This document shows positions 16,777 through 25,244 of a DNA stretch of 64,000 bases, piece after piece. The stretch spans positions 496,001 through 560,000 of the forward strand of contig NZ_MJAK01000001.1 in assembly GCF_001742745.1 (NCBI RefSeq), written 5' to 3'. A model generated the notes under the pieces. That model worked only from the letters and a program-made list of their open reading frames with translations. It was not told the origin of the DNA and did no database searches. A program made the translations under genes and the position numbers. How positions within the stretch are numbered: the first letter of the stretch is position 1; each line of letters begins with the position of its first letter. The DNA is from Curtobacterium sp. ER1/6 (GTDB lineage Bacteria; Actinomycetota; Actinomycetes; Actinomycetales; Microbacteriaceae).

Positions 16777-16789
16777 CATGCTGGCAGCC
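16777..16789 (+). promoter_or_regulatory. -10 element for a leaderless transcript
   Basis: CATGCT (16777-16782) ends 7 nt before GTG 16790, identical in hexamer and spacing to the element before the gene at 714. It lies just after the end of the rhodopsin operon. Confidence 0.45.
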
Positions 16790-17716
16790 GTGAGCGAAGC
16801 CTTCGACCTCGGACCCGTCCCGCAGCGCGTCCCCGTCGACGCGCAGCTCGTCGCGACGCTCGTGGCACGGCAGTTCCCGCAGTGGCGCGACCTGCCCGTG
16901 CACCCGGTCGCGGACGACGGCTGGGACAACCACACCTTCCGCCTCGGCGACGCCCTGTCGGTCCGCACACCGAGTGCGGCGGCGTACGCGCTGGCGGTCG
17001 AGAAGGAACACCGGTGGCTCCCCCGGCTGGCCCCGCAGCTGCCGCTCCCGGTCCCGGTGCCCGTCGCCACGGGCCGACCGGACGCCGGGTACCCCTTCCC
17101 CTGGTCCGTGTACCGGTGGCTGGCGGGCGAACCACTCACCACGGCACCGGTCGCCGACCCCGGACGACTCGCGGAGGACCTCGCCGGGTTCCTCCTCGCC
17201 CTGCGCGCCGTGGACCCCGAGGGAGGCCCGGGACCCGGTCTGCACGACTGGTTCCGCGGTGGACCGCTGCGGACCTTCGACGGTCTGGCGACCGAGGCCC
17301 TGCACGTACTGCGGGGTCGGGTCGACCTCGACCTCGACCTCGCCCGGGCGGTCTGGACGGATGCACTCGAGACGCCCTGGGACGGCGTCCGGACCTGGTT
17401 CCACGGCGACCTCGCCCCGGGCAACCTCCTGGTGCGGGACGGCCGGCTCGGTGCGGTCATCGACTTCGGCACCTGCGGCGTCGGCGATCCCGCGTGCGAC
17501 GTCGCAGCCGCCTGGACCCTCCTCGACCCGGCCGGGCGGCAGGTGTTCCGCGACCGCCTGCAGCTGGACGACGACACGTGGACGCGCGGACGCGGCTGGG
17601 CGCTGTGGAAGACGCTGACGACGGTCGCGAGCAGCACCGGCCGCGACGACGGGACCGCTGCCCGCTCCCTGGCCGTCCTCGACGGCCTGCTCGAGGACGC
17701 CCGGTCCCCACGCTGA
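16790..17716 (+). CDS. Aminoglycoside phosphotransferase-like (APH) kinase
   Basis: 308-residue cytoplasmic kinase-fold protein. The catalytic loop FHGDLAPGNLLV supplies the Asp and Asn, and IDFGTCGVGDPACD supplies the metal-binding Asp; DNHTFRLGDALSVRTPS is the nucleotide-binding beta-sheet. Substrates of such proteins range from aminoglycosides and macrolides to sugars and choline, so resistance should not be assumed. GTG 16790 is chosen from the leaderless promoter spacing; an in-frame ATG at 16778 lies within the -10-like hexamer. It is followed by a hairpin terminator. Confidence 0.85.
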   Translation: MSEAFDLGPVPQRVPVDAQLVATLVARQFPQWRDLPVHPVADDGWDNHTFRLGDALSVRTPSAAAYALAVEKEHRWLPRLAPQLPLPVPVPVATGRPDAGYPFPWSVYRWLAGEPLTTAPVADPGRLAEDLAGFLLALRAVDPEGGPGPGLHDWFRGGPLRTFDGLATEALHVLRGRVDLDLDLARAVWTDALETPWDGVRTWFHGDLAPGNLLVRDGRLGAVIDFGTCGVGDPACDVAAAWTLLDPAGRQVFRDRLQLDDDTWTRGRGWALWKTLTTVASSTGRDDGTAARSLAVLDGLLEDARSPR

Positions 17717-17742
17717 CAGCGGTCGGACACGCGCACCGGTGG

Positions 17743-17790
17743 GACGGACGGGAGGCGCGTGGCGCAGCCGCCCCGCGCCTCCCGTCCGTC
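17743..17790. terminator. GGGAGGCGCG-family hairpin between convergent genes
   Basis: 17-bp core stem (17743-17759 with 17774-17790) and a loop of 14 nt that pairs only imperfectly. It ends inside the stop codon of the minus-strand FetB-like gene (17789-17791) and serves convergent transcription. Confidence 0.7.
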
Positions 17791-18535
17791 AGCGGGCCAC
17801 GTCGGTCGGTCGCACCGTGACCGGAGCCAGCCAGCGGGTGAGGCACACCGCCGTGCAGGCGCCCGCGGCCGCGATGGCCGCGAGGACGACGATCTGGAAC
17901 CGACCCGCCTCGATCGGGGACAGCCCGCCGAACACCGCACCGACGAAGGCGCCGGGCAGGGTCACCAGCCCGGTCGTCTTGGTCTGGTCGACCGTCGGCA
18001 CGAGCGCCGCGCTCACCGCTCGGCGCACCAGACGCTCGGTCGCACGTCGCGGTGCGGCCCCGAGTGCGAGCCGACCCTCGACCTCGTCCCACTGGTCGGA
18101 CACGAGCTCGCGGAACCGGCGTCCGCTGATGGTCGCGATCGTCATGGCGTTGCCGATCACGATGCCGCCCACCGCGAGGGCGTAGCGGGGGCTCAGCTCG
18201 ATGGCGCCGGTGCCGAACACGACGACCCCGGTCACGACGATCCAGGCGCCCATCGACGCCCCGACCGGCAGGGCGGCGCCGGCGATCCCGCCGAGGCGTC
18301 GGGCGGCCGTCAGGACCGCGACCGTGAACATCACCAGGAGGGCGACCGCGATCAGCGCCGGCGAGCGGATCACCCCGGACAGCACGAGGCTGACGACGGC
18401 CAGCTGCGCCGCGCCGCGGACCATCGCCAGGGCCGGTGCCCAGGGCGCCTCGGCCCGCGCCAGCGCGAGCACCGCCGTCGCGACGCCGATGAGCAGCAGG
18501 ACGCCCGACAGCGTGGGCACCAGGTGACCGGTCAC
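17789..18535 (-). CDS. FetB/UPF0014-family ABC permease
   Basis: 248-residue membrane protein with about six or seven helices. Family hallmarks are the MVRGAAQLAVVSLVL helix, the LAVGGIVIGNAMTIATIS segment and the charged EGRLALGAAPRRA loop, followed by LVPTVDQTKTTGLVTLPGAF. In E. coli FetAB exports iron; no FetA-like ATPase gene is adjacent here, so the partner must be elsewhere. GTG 18535 is chosen because AGGAGG lies 7 nt upstream. The upstream side is a gene-free stretch. Confidence 0.85.
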   Translation of the reverse strand: MTGHLVPTLSGVLLLIGVATAVLALARAEAPWAPALAMVRGAAQLAVVSLVLSGVIRSPALIAVALLVMFTVAVLTAARRLGGIAGAALPVGASMGAWIVVTGVVVFGTGAIELSPRYALAVGGIVIGNAMTIATISGRRFRELVSDQWDEVEGRLALGAAPRRATERLVRRAVSAALVPTVDQTKTTGLVTLPGAFVGAVFGGLSPIEAGRFQIVVLAAIAAAGACTAVCLTRWLAPVTVRPTDVAR

Positions 18536-18913
18536 TCGCACCCCTCCTGCGCCGGTCGCACCCCGGCGCGCCGCCGTCCTCGTCCTCCCAGTCAACATGA
18601 CCGGCGGACCGACGGACCGGCGCGCTGCGAGCACGGCCGACGGATCGGCGTCGGCGACGAGGGACGCGCGAGGGCGACCGTCGGCGTTCGGGTCGGTGAC
18701 GGTCGCCCTCACGCGTGGACGACTCGGCGGCGCCGTCTCGGTGAGGGCTCGTTCGTCGTCGAACGTGGGCGACGGTTCGGGTCCGTGCAGCTCCCCCACG
18801 AGGAGGGTACGACAGCGACGCGACGGATGCTCATGGATGACTCGGCATCGTGCGGGAACCCGCACGGCGTCCGACCGGGGGCTTGCCGACACCTGGCGCG
18901 ACACGCCGCCGAA
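18536..18913. other. Gene-free stretch between the FetB-like gene and flgE
   Basis: About 380 nt in which I recognise no gene on either strand; open frames lack family resemblance. It does contain a perfect 13-bp inverted repeat (listed separately). It is where, in my recollection of related bacteria, further flagellar genes would continue after flgE. Confidence 0.4.
18670..18710. repeat. 13-bp perfect inverted repeat in the gene-free stretch
   Basis: GAGGGCGACCGTC (18670-18682) and its exact complement (18698-18710) flank a 15-nt loop. No T-tract follows. It could be a terminator of lost genes or an operator. Confidence 0.6.
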
Positions 18914-18967
18914 CAACGGGAGGCACCCCGCACCACGGAATCCCGTGGCGCGGGGTGCCTCCCGTTG
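18914..18967 (-). terminator. Terminator of the flagellar operon after flgE
   Basis: 18-bp perfect stem (18914-18931 with 18950-18967) whose outer part again reads ACGGGAGGC/GCCTCCCGT, with an inner hairpin in the loop (CCACGG...CCGTGG). It lies 61 nt beyond the flgE stop. Confidence 0.7.
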
Positions 18968-19027
18968 TGCAGACCGCGACCCGCCCGGCCAGCCGTGCCC
19001 CGACCAGCCCGACCCGCCCGACCCGCC

Positions 19028-20203
19028 CTACCGCTTCAGGTTCGTCAGCTCCTGCAGCACCTCGTCCGAGGTCGTGATGATGCGCGCGTTCGCCTGGAAC
19101 CCGCGCTGCGCCACGATCAGGTTGGTGAACTCCTGCGACAGGTCGACGTTCGACATCTCGAGCGTGCCCGAGGCGAGCGAGCCGATGCCGGCCGACCCGG
19201 GGACGCCGACGTTCGCGTTGCCCGAGTTCGCGGTCGCGCGGTAGCCCGACGCCCCGGTCTTCTCGAGGCCCGCGGGGTTGGCGAAGGTCGCGAGGGCGAT
19301 GCGGCCGATCGCGAGCGAGGACCCGTTCGAGAAGGAACCGACGAGCGTGCCGTCCTTCGAGATGGAGTAGCCCTGCAGCGAGCCGGCCTCGTGGCCGTTC
19401 TGCGACGAGATCGACGCGGTGTTGAGCGTCGCGAAGCCGGACAGCTGCGTCATGTCGACGGTGATCCCACCCACCTGCATGGTCTGGCCACTGGTGATCT
19501 TGCCGTCCGCGCCGAAGGTGATCGCACCGGTGGCCGAGGTGCCCTGCCCGTTCGAGGCGGAGACGGACCAGCCGCCGGCGGTGCGGGTGTAGCCGAGCGA
19601 CAGCGTGTGCTTGGTGCCGTACTGGTCGTAGACCGTGGCGTCGCGGTTCAGCGTCTGGCCGACGGCGGTGTCCGACGGCAGGTTGCCGCTGACCGTCGCC
19701 GAGCTCGTGGCGGTCGCCGGGGCAGCCGCGTCGACCGGCAGCATGATGTCGCTCAGGCCGCCGCCGTCGTTGACGACGCCGTTCGTGGCGGAGTAGCCCT
19801 GGACGATCTTGCCGTCGGCGGTGACCAGGCGGCCGTTCGCGTCGAAGTCGAACGCACCGGCCCGCGAGTAGACGGTGTCGTTGCCGAGGCGCGTCACGAA
19901 GAACCCGTCGCCCGAGATCATCAGGTCGGTGGCCTTGCCCGTGGCCTGCGCCGAACCCTGGGCGAAGTTGGTCGAGACGCCGGCGACCTGCACGCCGAGG
20001 CCGATCTGCGCGGGGTTCGTGCCGCCGATGCCGGTCTGCGGTCCCCCGGCGCCCTGGGTCATCTGCGACAGGGTGTCCTGGAAGACGGTGGTCGACGACT
20101 TGAAGCCGACGGTGTTGACGTTGGCGATGTTGTTGCCGGTGACGTCGAGCATCTGCTGGTGCGAACGGAGACCGGAGATGCCGGAGTAGAGCGAGCGGAG
20201 CAT
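19028..20203 (-). CDS. flgE: Flagellar hook protein FlgE
   Basis: 391-residue axial protein that builds the hook. The N-terminal rod/hook signature MLRSLYSGISGLRSHQQML...NNIANVNTVGFK and the C-terminal SNVDLSQEFTNLIVAQRGFQANARII pair to form the core helices; the middle is the exposed hook domain. Secretion is by the flagellar type III system with no signal peptide. ATG 20203 has AAAGG 7 nt upstream. It is the last gene of the minus-strand operon, 55 nt after flgD, and is followed by a strong terminator. Confidence 0.95.
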   Translation of the reverse strand: MLRSLYSGISGLRSHQQMLDVTGNNIANVNTVGFKSSTTVFQDTLSQMTQGAGGPQTGIGGTNPAQIGLGVQVAGVSTNFAQGSAQATGKATDLMISGDGFFVTRLGNDTVYSRAGAFDFDANGRLVTADGKIVQGYSATNGVVNDGGGLSDIMLPVDAAAPATATSSATVSGNLPSDTAVGQTLNRDATVYDQYGTKHTLSLGYTRTAGGWSVSASNGQGTSATGAITFGADGKITSGQTMQVGGITVDMTQLSGFATLNTASISSQNGHEAGSLQGYSISKDGTLVGSFSNGSSLAIGRIALATFANPAGLEKTGASGYRATANSGNANVGVPGSAGIGSLASGTLEMSNVDLSQEFTNLIVAQRGFQANARIITTSDEVLQELTNLKR

Positions 20204-20258
20204 GGTGCGACCTTTCGTGGAAGGAAGACGAGGTGGGGAAGAGGGAGGAGGGAGCGGG

Positions 20259-20690
20259 TCAGGCGGACTTGATACCGGAGATCACGTCGAGGTCGACCTC
20301 CTTCCCGTTCACGGTCACGGTCGGCACGCTCGCGGCGTACGACACCGCGGTGGCGGTCCCCGAGACCGCGGTCCCGGTCGTGGCGTCGGTGTAGCTGACC
20401 TGCTTGCCGACGAGGTTCGCGGCGGCCATGCGCATCTGCAGCGAGAAGTTCTCGTTGGCCGTCGTGGTCTGGTTGCTGACCTGTTCCATCATCGCGAGCT
20501 GCGTCTGCTGGCTGATCATCTGGTTGGTGTCCATCGGCGACGACGGGTCCTGGTTCCGGAGCTGCGTGACGAGCAGCTTCATGAACACCTCGGAGTCCAT
20601 CGTCTGGGACTTCTTCGCGCTCGCGGTCTGCGCGACCGCGGCGGCCTGGGTGGCCGCGTCCACCGATCCGGTGATGCCGTCGAGGGGCAT
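20259..20690 (-). CDS. flgD: Flagellar hook-capping protein FlgD
   Basis: 143-residue protein that scaffolds hook assembly. The FlgD N-terminal motif is clear: MDSEVFMKLLVTQLRNQDPSSPMDTNQMISQ (split here as FMKLLVTQLRNQDPSSPMD), and the tail contains a short beta region with TVNGKEVDLDVISGI. It is short compared with enteric FlgD (about 230), as is usual in Gram-positives. ATG 20690 follows AAGGAGGACC. It lies 22 nt downstream of fliK. Confidence 0.93.
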   Translation of the reverse strand: MPLDGITGSVDAATQAAAVAQTASAKKSQTMDSEVFMKLLVTQLRNQDPSSPMDTNQMISQQTQLAMMEQVSNQTTTANENFSLQMRMAAANLVGKQVSYTDATTGTAVSGTATAVSYAASVPTVTVNGKEVDLDVISGIKSA

Positions 20691-20712
20691 GGTGGTCCTC
20701 CTTCGGTCCGCG

Positions 20713-22095
20713 TCAGGCGAGGACGTCGAGTCCGACGGATCGGACGGTGGTCGGGCGGGTGGTGACCGGTGCGGTCGTGGTGGGGCGGGCCTCCGGGCCG
20801 GCTTCCGGTCGGAACCCTCCGGGCGTCCGCCGGTCGTCACGGCCGGGCTGCGCGTCCGGGTGGTTCTGCGACGACAGGTCGAGCGTGGTCGCGACCGTGC
20901 TGCCGGCGGCGTCGCGGCGGAGGTCGGGCAGCACCTGGCGGACCGCGTCACGGCCCGCGTCCGACGCCGCGAACAGCTCGACGTGCATCCCGTGCGCGGT
21001 GACGTGGGCGCGCACCGTCACCGGACCGAGCGCGTCGGGCGAGACCTGCACCGTCACGACGTGCTCCCCCGGGCCCGCCTGCGCGAGCGTGAAGAGCGGA
21101 CGTGCGAGCTGTTGTGCGAGCGGGGCCGGAGCGTTCGCCGTCGCGGAGCCCGCGACGGTCGCCGGCGCAGCCGATGCGGGGGTGGGGACCACGAACGGCG
21201 TCTCGCCGCCGCGGGTCGGGAGCACGGCCGGGAGGCCCGGGTCGCCCTGCCCGCTCGGCCCGCGGTCCGCCCCGTGGCCGGTCCTGCCCCCGGTGGCCGG
21301 TCCGGTCGACACGACCGGGGCCCCGGTGGTCGCGGCCGTCGCCGCCGCGGCCGGCTGTCCCGGACGGACGGCCTCCGCGGCGTCGCGTTGCGGAGCGGCG
21401 GCCGGGAGTCCGCCACCCGGCGTCGGGGTCGCCGGGGCGGCGGCGAGGGCGGGTGCATCCGCTGGGGCGTCGGCCGGGGCCGGGGTCGCCGGACCGACCG
21501 GCTGCGCCGCGGGGACACGTCCGGGCATCCCGGTCGCGGTCGTGAGGGGGCTGCTCGTCGCCGCTCCGCTCGCCGCTCCGCTCGCCGCCGGGGCGGTGCT
21601 GCTGCTTGGGGTCGAGGGCACGGGCGCCGGCGCCGGGGGCACCGACGCGGAACCGGCGCTGCCGGCGATCTCCTCGGTGGTCCGGCCTGCGGCCACCACG
21701 CCGAGGGCGGCGACGGCCGCGCCCGCGGGTGCCGGAGCGAGGGCTGTGGCCCCCGCCGCGGGGGCGGTCGGCGCGCCCGTCGCGGAGGCAGCAGCGTCGA
21801 CGAGGTCGGTCGGCGCCGGGGCCGGCACCGGGAGCGCCCCGAGCAGGGCCGGGTCGACGAGCGAGGCCGACACGGTGACGATCGGAGCGGCGACGGTGGG
21901 AGCGGTCGTGGTGGCGTCCTCCGTGCCGGCGCGATCCGGGCCGGGCTGCTGCGCGGAGTCCGCTCCGGTCCCGGTGACGGCGGCGAGGGCTGCGTCGAAC
22001 GGCACGGACGACGTGCCCGCACCGGAGTGCGCGCCGGCGGGGCCCGCAGGAGCGGCGGGGCGTGCGGGAGGGGCCGCGACCGTCATCGTGCTCAC
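20713..22095 (-). CDS. fliK: Flagellar hook-length control protein FliK
   Basis: 460 residues, very rich in Ala, Pro, Thr and Val up to about residue 330, as expected for the extended molecular-ruler part of FliK. The C-terminal domain (about 335-420) carries the conserved pattern VTVQVSPDALGPVTVRAHV and LFAASDAGRDAVRQVLPDL, which identifies the substrate-specificity switch domain. GTG 22095 overlaps the NlpC/P60 stop by 4 nt; an ATG at 22086 is an alternative. It sits just before flgD, whose product it measures against. Confidence 0.85.
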   Translation of the reverse strand: MSTMTVAAPPARPAAPAGPAGAHSGAGTSSVPFDAALAAVTGTGADSAQQPGPDRAGTEDATTTAPTVAAPIVTVSASLVDPALLGALPVPAPAPTDLVDAAASATGAPTAPAAGATALAPAPAGAAVAALGVVAAGRTTEEIAGSAGSASVPPAPAPVPSTPSSSTAPAASGAASGAATSSPLTTATGMPGRVPAAQPVGPATPAPADAPADAPALAAAPATPTPGGGLPAAAPQRDAAEAVRPGQPAAAATAATTGAPVVSTGPATGGRTGHGADRGPSGQGDPGLPAVLPTRGGETPFVVPTPASAAPATVAGSATANAPAPLAQQLARPLFTLAQAGPGEHVVTVQVSPDALGPVTVRAHVTAHGMHVELFAASDAGRDAVRQVLPDLRRDAAGSTVATTLDLSSQNHPDAQPGRDDRRTPGGFRPEAGPEARPTTTAPVTTRPTTVRSVGLDVLA

Positions 22096-22850
22096 GCGGC
22101 GCTCCCCGATCGCATCATCGACAGCAGGGCCGCCGTCTGCAGGTCCGTCGCGGACTGCAGTGCGGTCGCCGACGAGGCCGTCGGGACCGCAGCGGGTGCG
22201 GCCGCCTCGCTCGGGACGATGCGACGGATCGTCGCGATGTCCGAGTCCTTGTACCAGTTGTCGACGATGCGGACGTCCTTGCCCGGACGCGGTGCGTGCA
22301 GGACCTTGCCGTCGCCGACGTAGATGACGATGTGCTGCTCGCCCTTCGGGATGATGAGGTCGCCGGGCTTCGCGTCCGCGAGCGACCCGACCGGCACGCC
22401 CATGTCCGCCTGGTCCGGCACGACGCGGGGCATGGAGACCCCGAGGTCCTTGAACACCGTCTGCACGAGGCCCGAGCAGTCCATCCCGGAGCGGCTCTCC
22501 CCACCGAACACGTAGGGCACCCCGAGGTACTTCTTCGCGGCGGCGACCACGTCGGACCCGGTGGCGCCGCTGCCGGTGGCGAGGGTGCCGCGCCCGGCGT
22601 CGACCGAGGTCGCGGGGGCGGCGGTCGCCGGTGCCGCACCCGCAGCGGTCGCGGCGGCGGATGCGCCACCGGGAGCGGACGCGGTGGCGAGGGCGTCGGC
22701 GAACGCGCCGGTCGTCGCCTCGGTCGAGGCGGTCGAGCCGGTCGTCGGGCCGCTCGTCGAACCGTTCGTCCGGGCGGTCGACGGTGCGCGCAGGGCGTCG
22801 ATCTGCGTGCGGATCTCGGCGATCCGGGAGAGCACGGCGTCCACGCTCAT
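22092..22850 (-). CDS. NlpC/P60 peptidoglycan peptidase in the flagellar operon
   Basis: 252-residue protein. Residues about 100-215 form an NlpC/P60 cysteine peptidase domain: DCSGLVQTVF gives the nucleophile Cys, QHIVIYVGDGKVLHAP the His region. An Ala/Thr/Ser-rich linker (about 30-95) and a short N-terminal helix precede it. No signal peptide is visible, so export through the flagellar apparatus is likely. It probably opens peptidoglycan for the rod, the task done by FlgJ in Proteobacteria. It overlaps fliJ and fliK by 4 nt on each side. Confidence 0.88.
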   Translation of the reverse strand: MSVDAVLSRIAEIRTQIDALRAPSTARTNGSTSGPTTGSTASTEATTGAFADALATASAPGGASAAATAAGAAPATAAPATSVDAGRGTLATGSGATGSDVVAAAKKYLGVPYVFGGESRSGMDCSGLVQTVFKDLGVSMPRVVPDQADMGVPVGSLADAKPGDLIIPKGEQHIVIYVGDGKVLHAPRPGKDVRIVDNWYKDSDIATIRRIVPSEAAAPAAVPTASSATALQSATDLQTAALLSMMRSGSAA

Positions 22851-23278
22851 CGGGCACCACCTTCCGTGCGGCGTCGTGCCGCGATCTCGTCGAGGGCGTT
22901 CTGTTCGGTCCGCAGGTCCTCGGCGGCCTGCTCCCGGTCGTGGTGCGCCTCGAGCTTCTCGAGCCCCAGGGCGGCACGCCGCGCGGTGTTGTACGTGGTC
23001 TGGGCCTCGTCGGCCTCGGTGCGTCGCGACCGCGCGACGGCGTCGAGCTCCTCGAGCATGCCCCGGGTCGAGGCGCGCGCCGCGGCGAGGGCACTGAGCG
23101 TCGCCGCGTCGGTCACCGCGCTGGTCTCCTCGCGGTCGGCGAGGTTCCGGCGGGCCGCGATCCGCGCGTCGGCGGCGTCCCGGACCCGGTCGTTGGCGGC
23201 GGCGAGGGCGGCCGCCGCGCGGTCCTGTTCGGCGTGCCGGAGGCGGAGGAGCCCGGCGAGGGGGAAGCGTCGGGCCAT
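22847..23278 (-). CDS. fliJ: Flagellar export chaperone FliJ
   Basis: 143-residue protein, almost wholly coiled coil and rich in Ala, Arg and Glu, beginning MARRFPLAGLLRLRHAEQD, the usual FliJ opening (FPLxxLLxLRxxxE). FliJ binds the centre of the FliI ATPase ring and helps energise export. The family is weakly conserved, so the assignment rests on length, coiled coil and position directly after fliI. Its ATG shares one base with the fliI stop (TGATG). Confidence 0.85.
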   Translation of the reverse strand: MARRFPLAGLLRLRHAEQDRAAAALAAANDRVRDAADARIAARRNLADREETSAVTDAATLSALAAARASTRGMLEELDAVARSRRTEADEAQTTYNTARRAALGLEKLEAHHDREQAAEDLRTEQNALDEIAARRRTEGGAR

Positions 23279-24609
23279 CAGGCGGCCACCCCCAGCCGTG
23301 CGACGAGGGCGTCGAGCGCGCGCCACGACGTGTCGGCGTCCGCCTGCTCGTCCATCCCCTGGCGCAGGAACGCGTCGATGGTGTCCTGGTGGTCCACGGC
23401 GGCGTCGACGAGGGGGTTCGATCCGCGCTGGTACGCCCCGACGTCGAGCAGGTCCTGGGCGTTCCGCCGGGCCGCCATCACCTTCCGGAGCGCCGTCGCC
23501 GCGGTGCGCTGCCACGGCTCGGTGACCTTCGAGGCGACGCGGGAGATCGACCCGAGGGCGTCGACCGACGGGAAGTGTCCGGTGACGGCGAGCTTCCGGT
23601 CGAGCACGACGTGCCCGTCGAGGATGCTGCGGGCACTGTCGGCGATCGGCTCGTTGTGGTCGTCCCCGTCGACGAGCACGGTGTACAGCCCGGTGATGCT
23701 CCCGACGCGGTCGGTCCCGGCGCGCTCGAGCAGTCCGGCGAGCACCGAGAACGTCGACGGCGGGTACCCCCGGGTGGCCGGTGGCTCCCCCACGGAGAGG
23801 CCGATCTCGCGCTGTGCCATCGCGACGCGGGTGAGCGAGTCCATCATCAGCACGACGTCCTGGCCGGCGTCGCGGAACGACTCGGCGATGCGGGTCGCGA
23901 CGAACGCGGCGCGCAGGCGCATGAGGGCGGGCTCGTCGGAGGTCGACACGACGACGATCGAACGGGCGAGCCCCTCGGCGCCGAGGTCGTCCTCAAGGAA
24001 CTCGCGGACCTCGCGCCCGCGCTCCCCGACGAGGGCGATGACGTTGACCGCGGCGTCGCTGCCCCGGGCGATCATCGACAGCAGCGACGACTTGCCGACA
24101 CCGGACCCGGCGAACAGGCCCATGCGCTGCCCGCGCCCCACGGTGGTCAGGGTGTCGAGCACCCGCACACCGAGCTGCATCGGCGCGTCGATCCGGGTCC
24201 GCGCCATGGCGTTCGGGGTCGGGTGGTCGAGCGGCACCCAGCCGTCGGTGTCGAGCGGCCCGCGGTCGTCGATCGGTCGGCCGAGGCCGTCGAGCACGCG
24301 CCCGAACAGCCCGGCACCGGTCGGCACGAGCACCGGACGACCGGTCGGACGCACCGGGGTCCCGGCGGTGACGGCGACGAGGCGGCCGAGCGGCATGCAC
24401 CGGACACCGGTGGCGTCGGTGGCGACGACCTCGACGGCGGTCTGCGGGCCGTCGTCGGCGCCGACGGTGACGACGTCGCCGATGCGGACGTCGAGGCCCG
24501 CGACGGTGAGCCCGAGGCCCACCGCACTGGTGACGACGCCGACGCGCTGCGGGCCGGCCTGCGCGACGGCCTCGTCGAGGCCGCGCGGGCGAAGGAGCGT
24601 CGCGGTCAC
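23278..24609 (-). CDS. fliI: Flagellum-specific export ATPase FliI
   Basis: 443-residue AAA/F1-beta-like ATPase of the type III export apparatus. Walker A is AGSGVGKSSLLSMIARG (about 168-184), followed by the family signature GERGREVREFLEDDLG; Walker B lies in DVVLMMDSLTRVAMAQREIG, and the ATP-synthase signature PPSTFSVLAGLLERAG is present. It unfolds and delivers axial substrates to the membrane gate, whose genes are not in this window. GTG 24609 overlaps fliH by 4 nt. Confidence 0.95.
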   Translation of the reverse strand: MTATLLRPRGLDEAVAQAGPQRVGVVTSAVGLGLTVAGLDVRIGDVVTVGADDGPQTAVEVVATDATGVRCMPLGRLVAVTAGTPVRPTGRPVLVPTGAGLFGRVLDGLGRPIDDRGPLDTDGWVPLDHPTPNAMARTRIDAPMQLGVRVLDTLTTVGRGQRMGLFAGSGVGKSSLLSMIARGSDAAVNVIALVGERGREVREFLEDDLGAEGLARSIVVVSTSDEPALMRLRAAFVATRIAESFRDAGQDVVLMMDSLTRVAMAQREIGLSVGEPPATRGYPPSTFSVLAGLLERAGTDRVGSITGLYTVLVDGDDHNEPIADSARSILDGHVVLDRKLAVTGHFPSVDALGSISRVASKVTEPWQRTAATALRKVMAARRNAQDLLDVGAYQRGSNPLVDAAVDHQDTIDAFLRQGMDEQADADTSWRALDALVARLGVAA

Positions 24610-25244
24610 CGGGTCACCCCGAGGGCGTCGCGGGCGCGGTCGAGCGCGGCGCCGAGCCGCGCGTCGAGCATCCCGTCCGGCAGGTCGACGACGGCGTCGC
24701 CGTCGCGGAGCGACGGGTCGCCGACCACCGGCACCGCGAACCCGGCGTCGGCCACACGCGCGGCGTCGGCGGGGCTGACCCGGACGGCCAGGGCGACCGT
24801 CGCGTCGACCGCGGCGAGTGCGCGCCGGACGGTGGCCTCCGCACCGGGGGCGGGCAGCGCCTCCCGGCCGTCGTCGACACCGTCGGCCGCCGACCTGGCG
24901 GTGCGGACCGAGTACCCGACGACGGCCTCGGCGAGGTCGAGGGACGCCTGCACGAGCGACTCCTCCGCGTCCCGCAGGACCGGCACGACCTGCGACAGCA
25001 GCGCCGCGGTGGCGGCGTCGAGGACCTGCACGCGACGGACCGCCTCGGCGTGCAGCGCGGCGAGGCGCGCGGCGTGCTCGGCCTCGAGCCGAGCGCGGAG
25101 CGCGTCGGTCTCGGCCTGCGCGGCGCGGAGCCCGGCCGCGTAGCCGGCGGCGTGCCCCCGGACGTCCGCGGCGGCGGCGAGGTCGCGCGTGGTCGCGCTC
25201 CCGAGGACCGGGAACGCGACGCGCTGGACGACGATGTCAGTCAA
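24606..25244 (-). CDS. fliH: Flagellar assembly protein FliH
   Basis: 212-residue regulator of FliI. A glycine-containing N-terminal helix (GHAAGYAAGLRAA) is followed by a coiled coil (about 60-100) and a C-terminal domain ending DLPDGMLDARLGAALDRARDAL, the layout of FliH/YscL proteins. The start is a TTG at 25244, chosen because it gives an 8-nt overlap with fliG and no other start fits; GAGGACGAG lies upstream. Its stop overlaps fliI by 4 nt. Confidence 0.85.
   Translation of the reverse strand: MTDIVVQRVAFPVLGSATTRDLAAAADVRGHAAGYAAGLRAAQAETDALRARLEAEHAARLAALHAEAVRRVQVLDAATAALLSQVVPVLRDAEESLVQASLDLAEAVVGYSVRTARSAADGVDDGREALPAPGAEATVRRALAAVDATVALAVRVSPADAARVADAGFAVPVVGDPSLRDGDAVVDLPDGMLDARLGAALDRARDALGVTR

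Noticed and set aside
16790..17716. Antibiotic resistance gene
   Set aside because: The APH fold is shared by many metabolic kinases, and nothing in the sequence or context indicates an antibiotic substrate.
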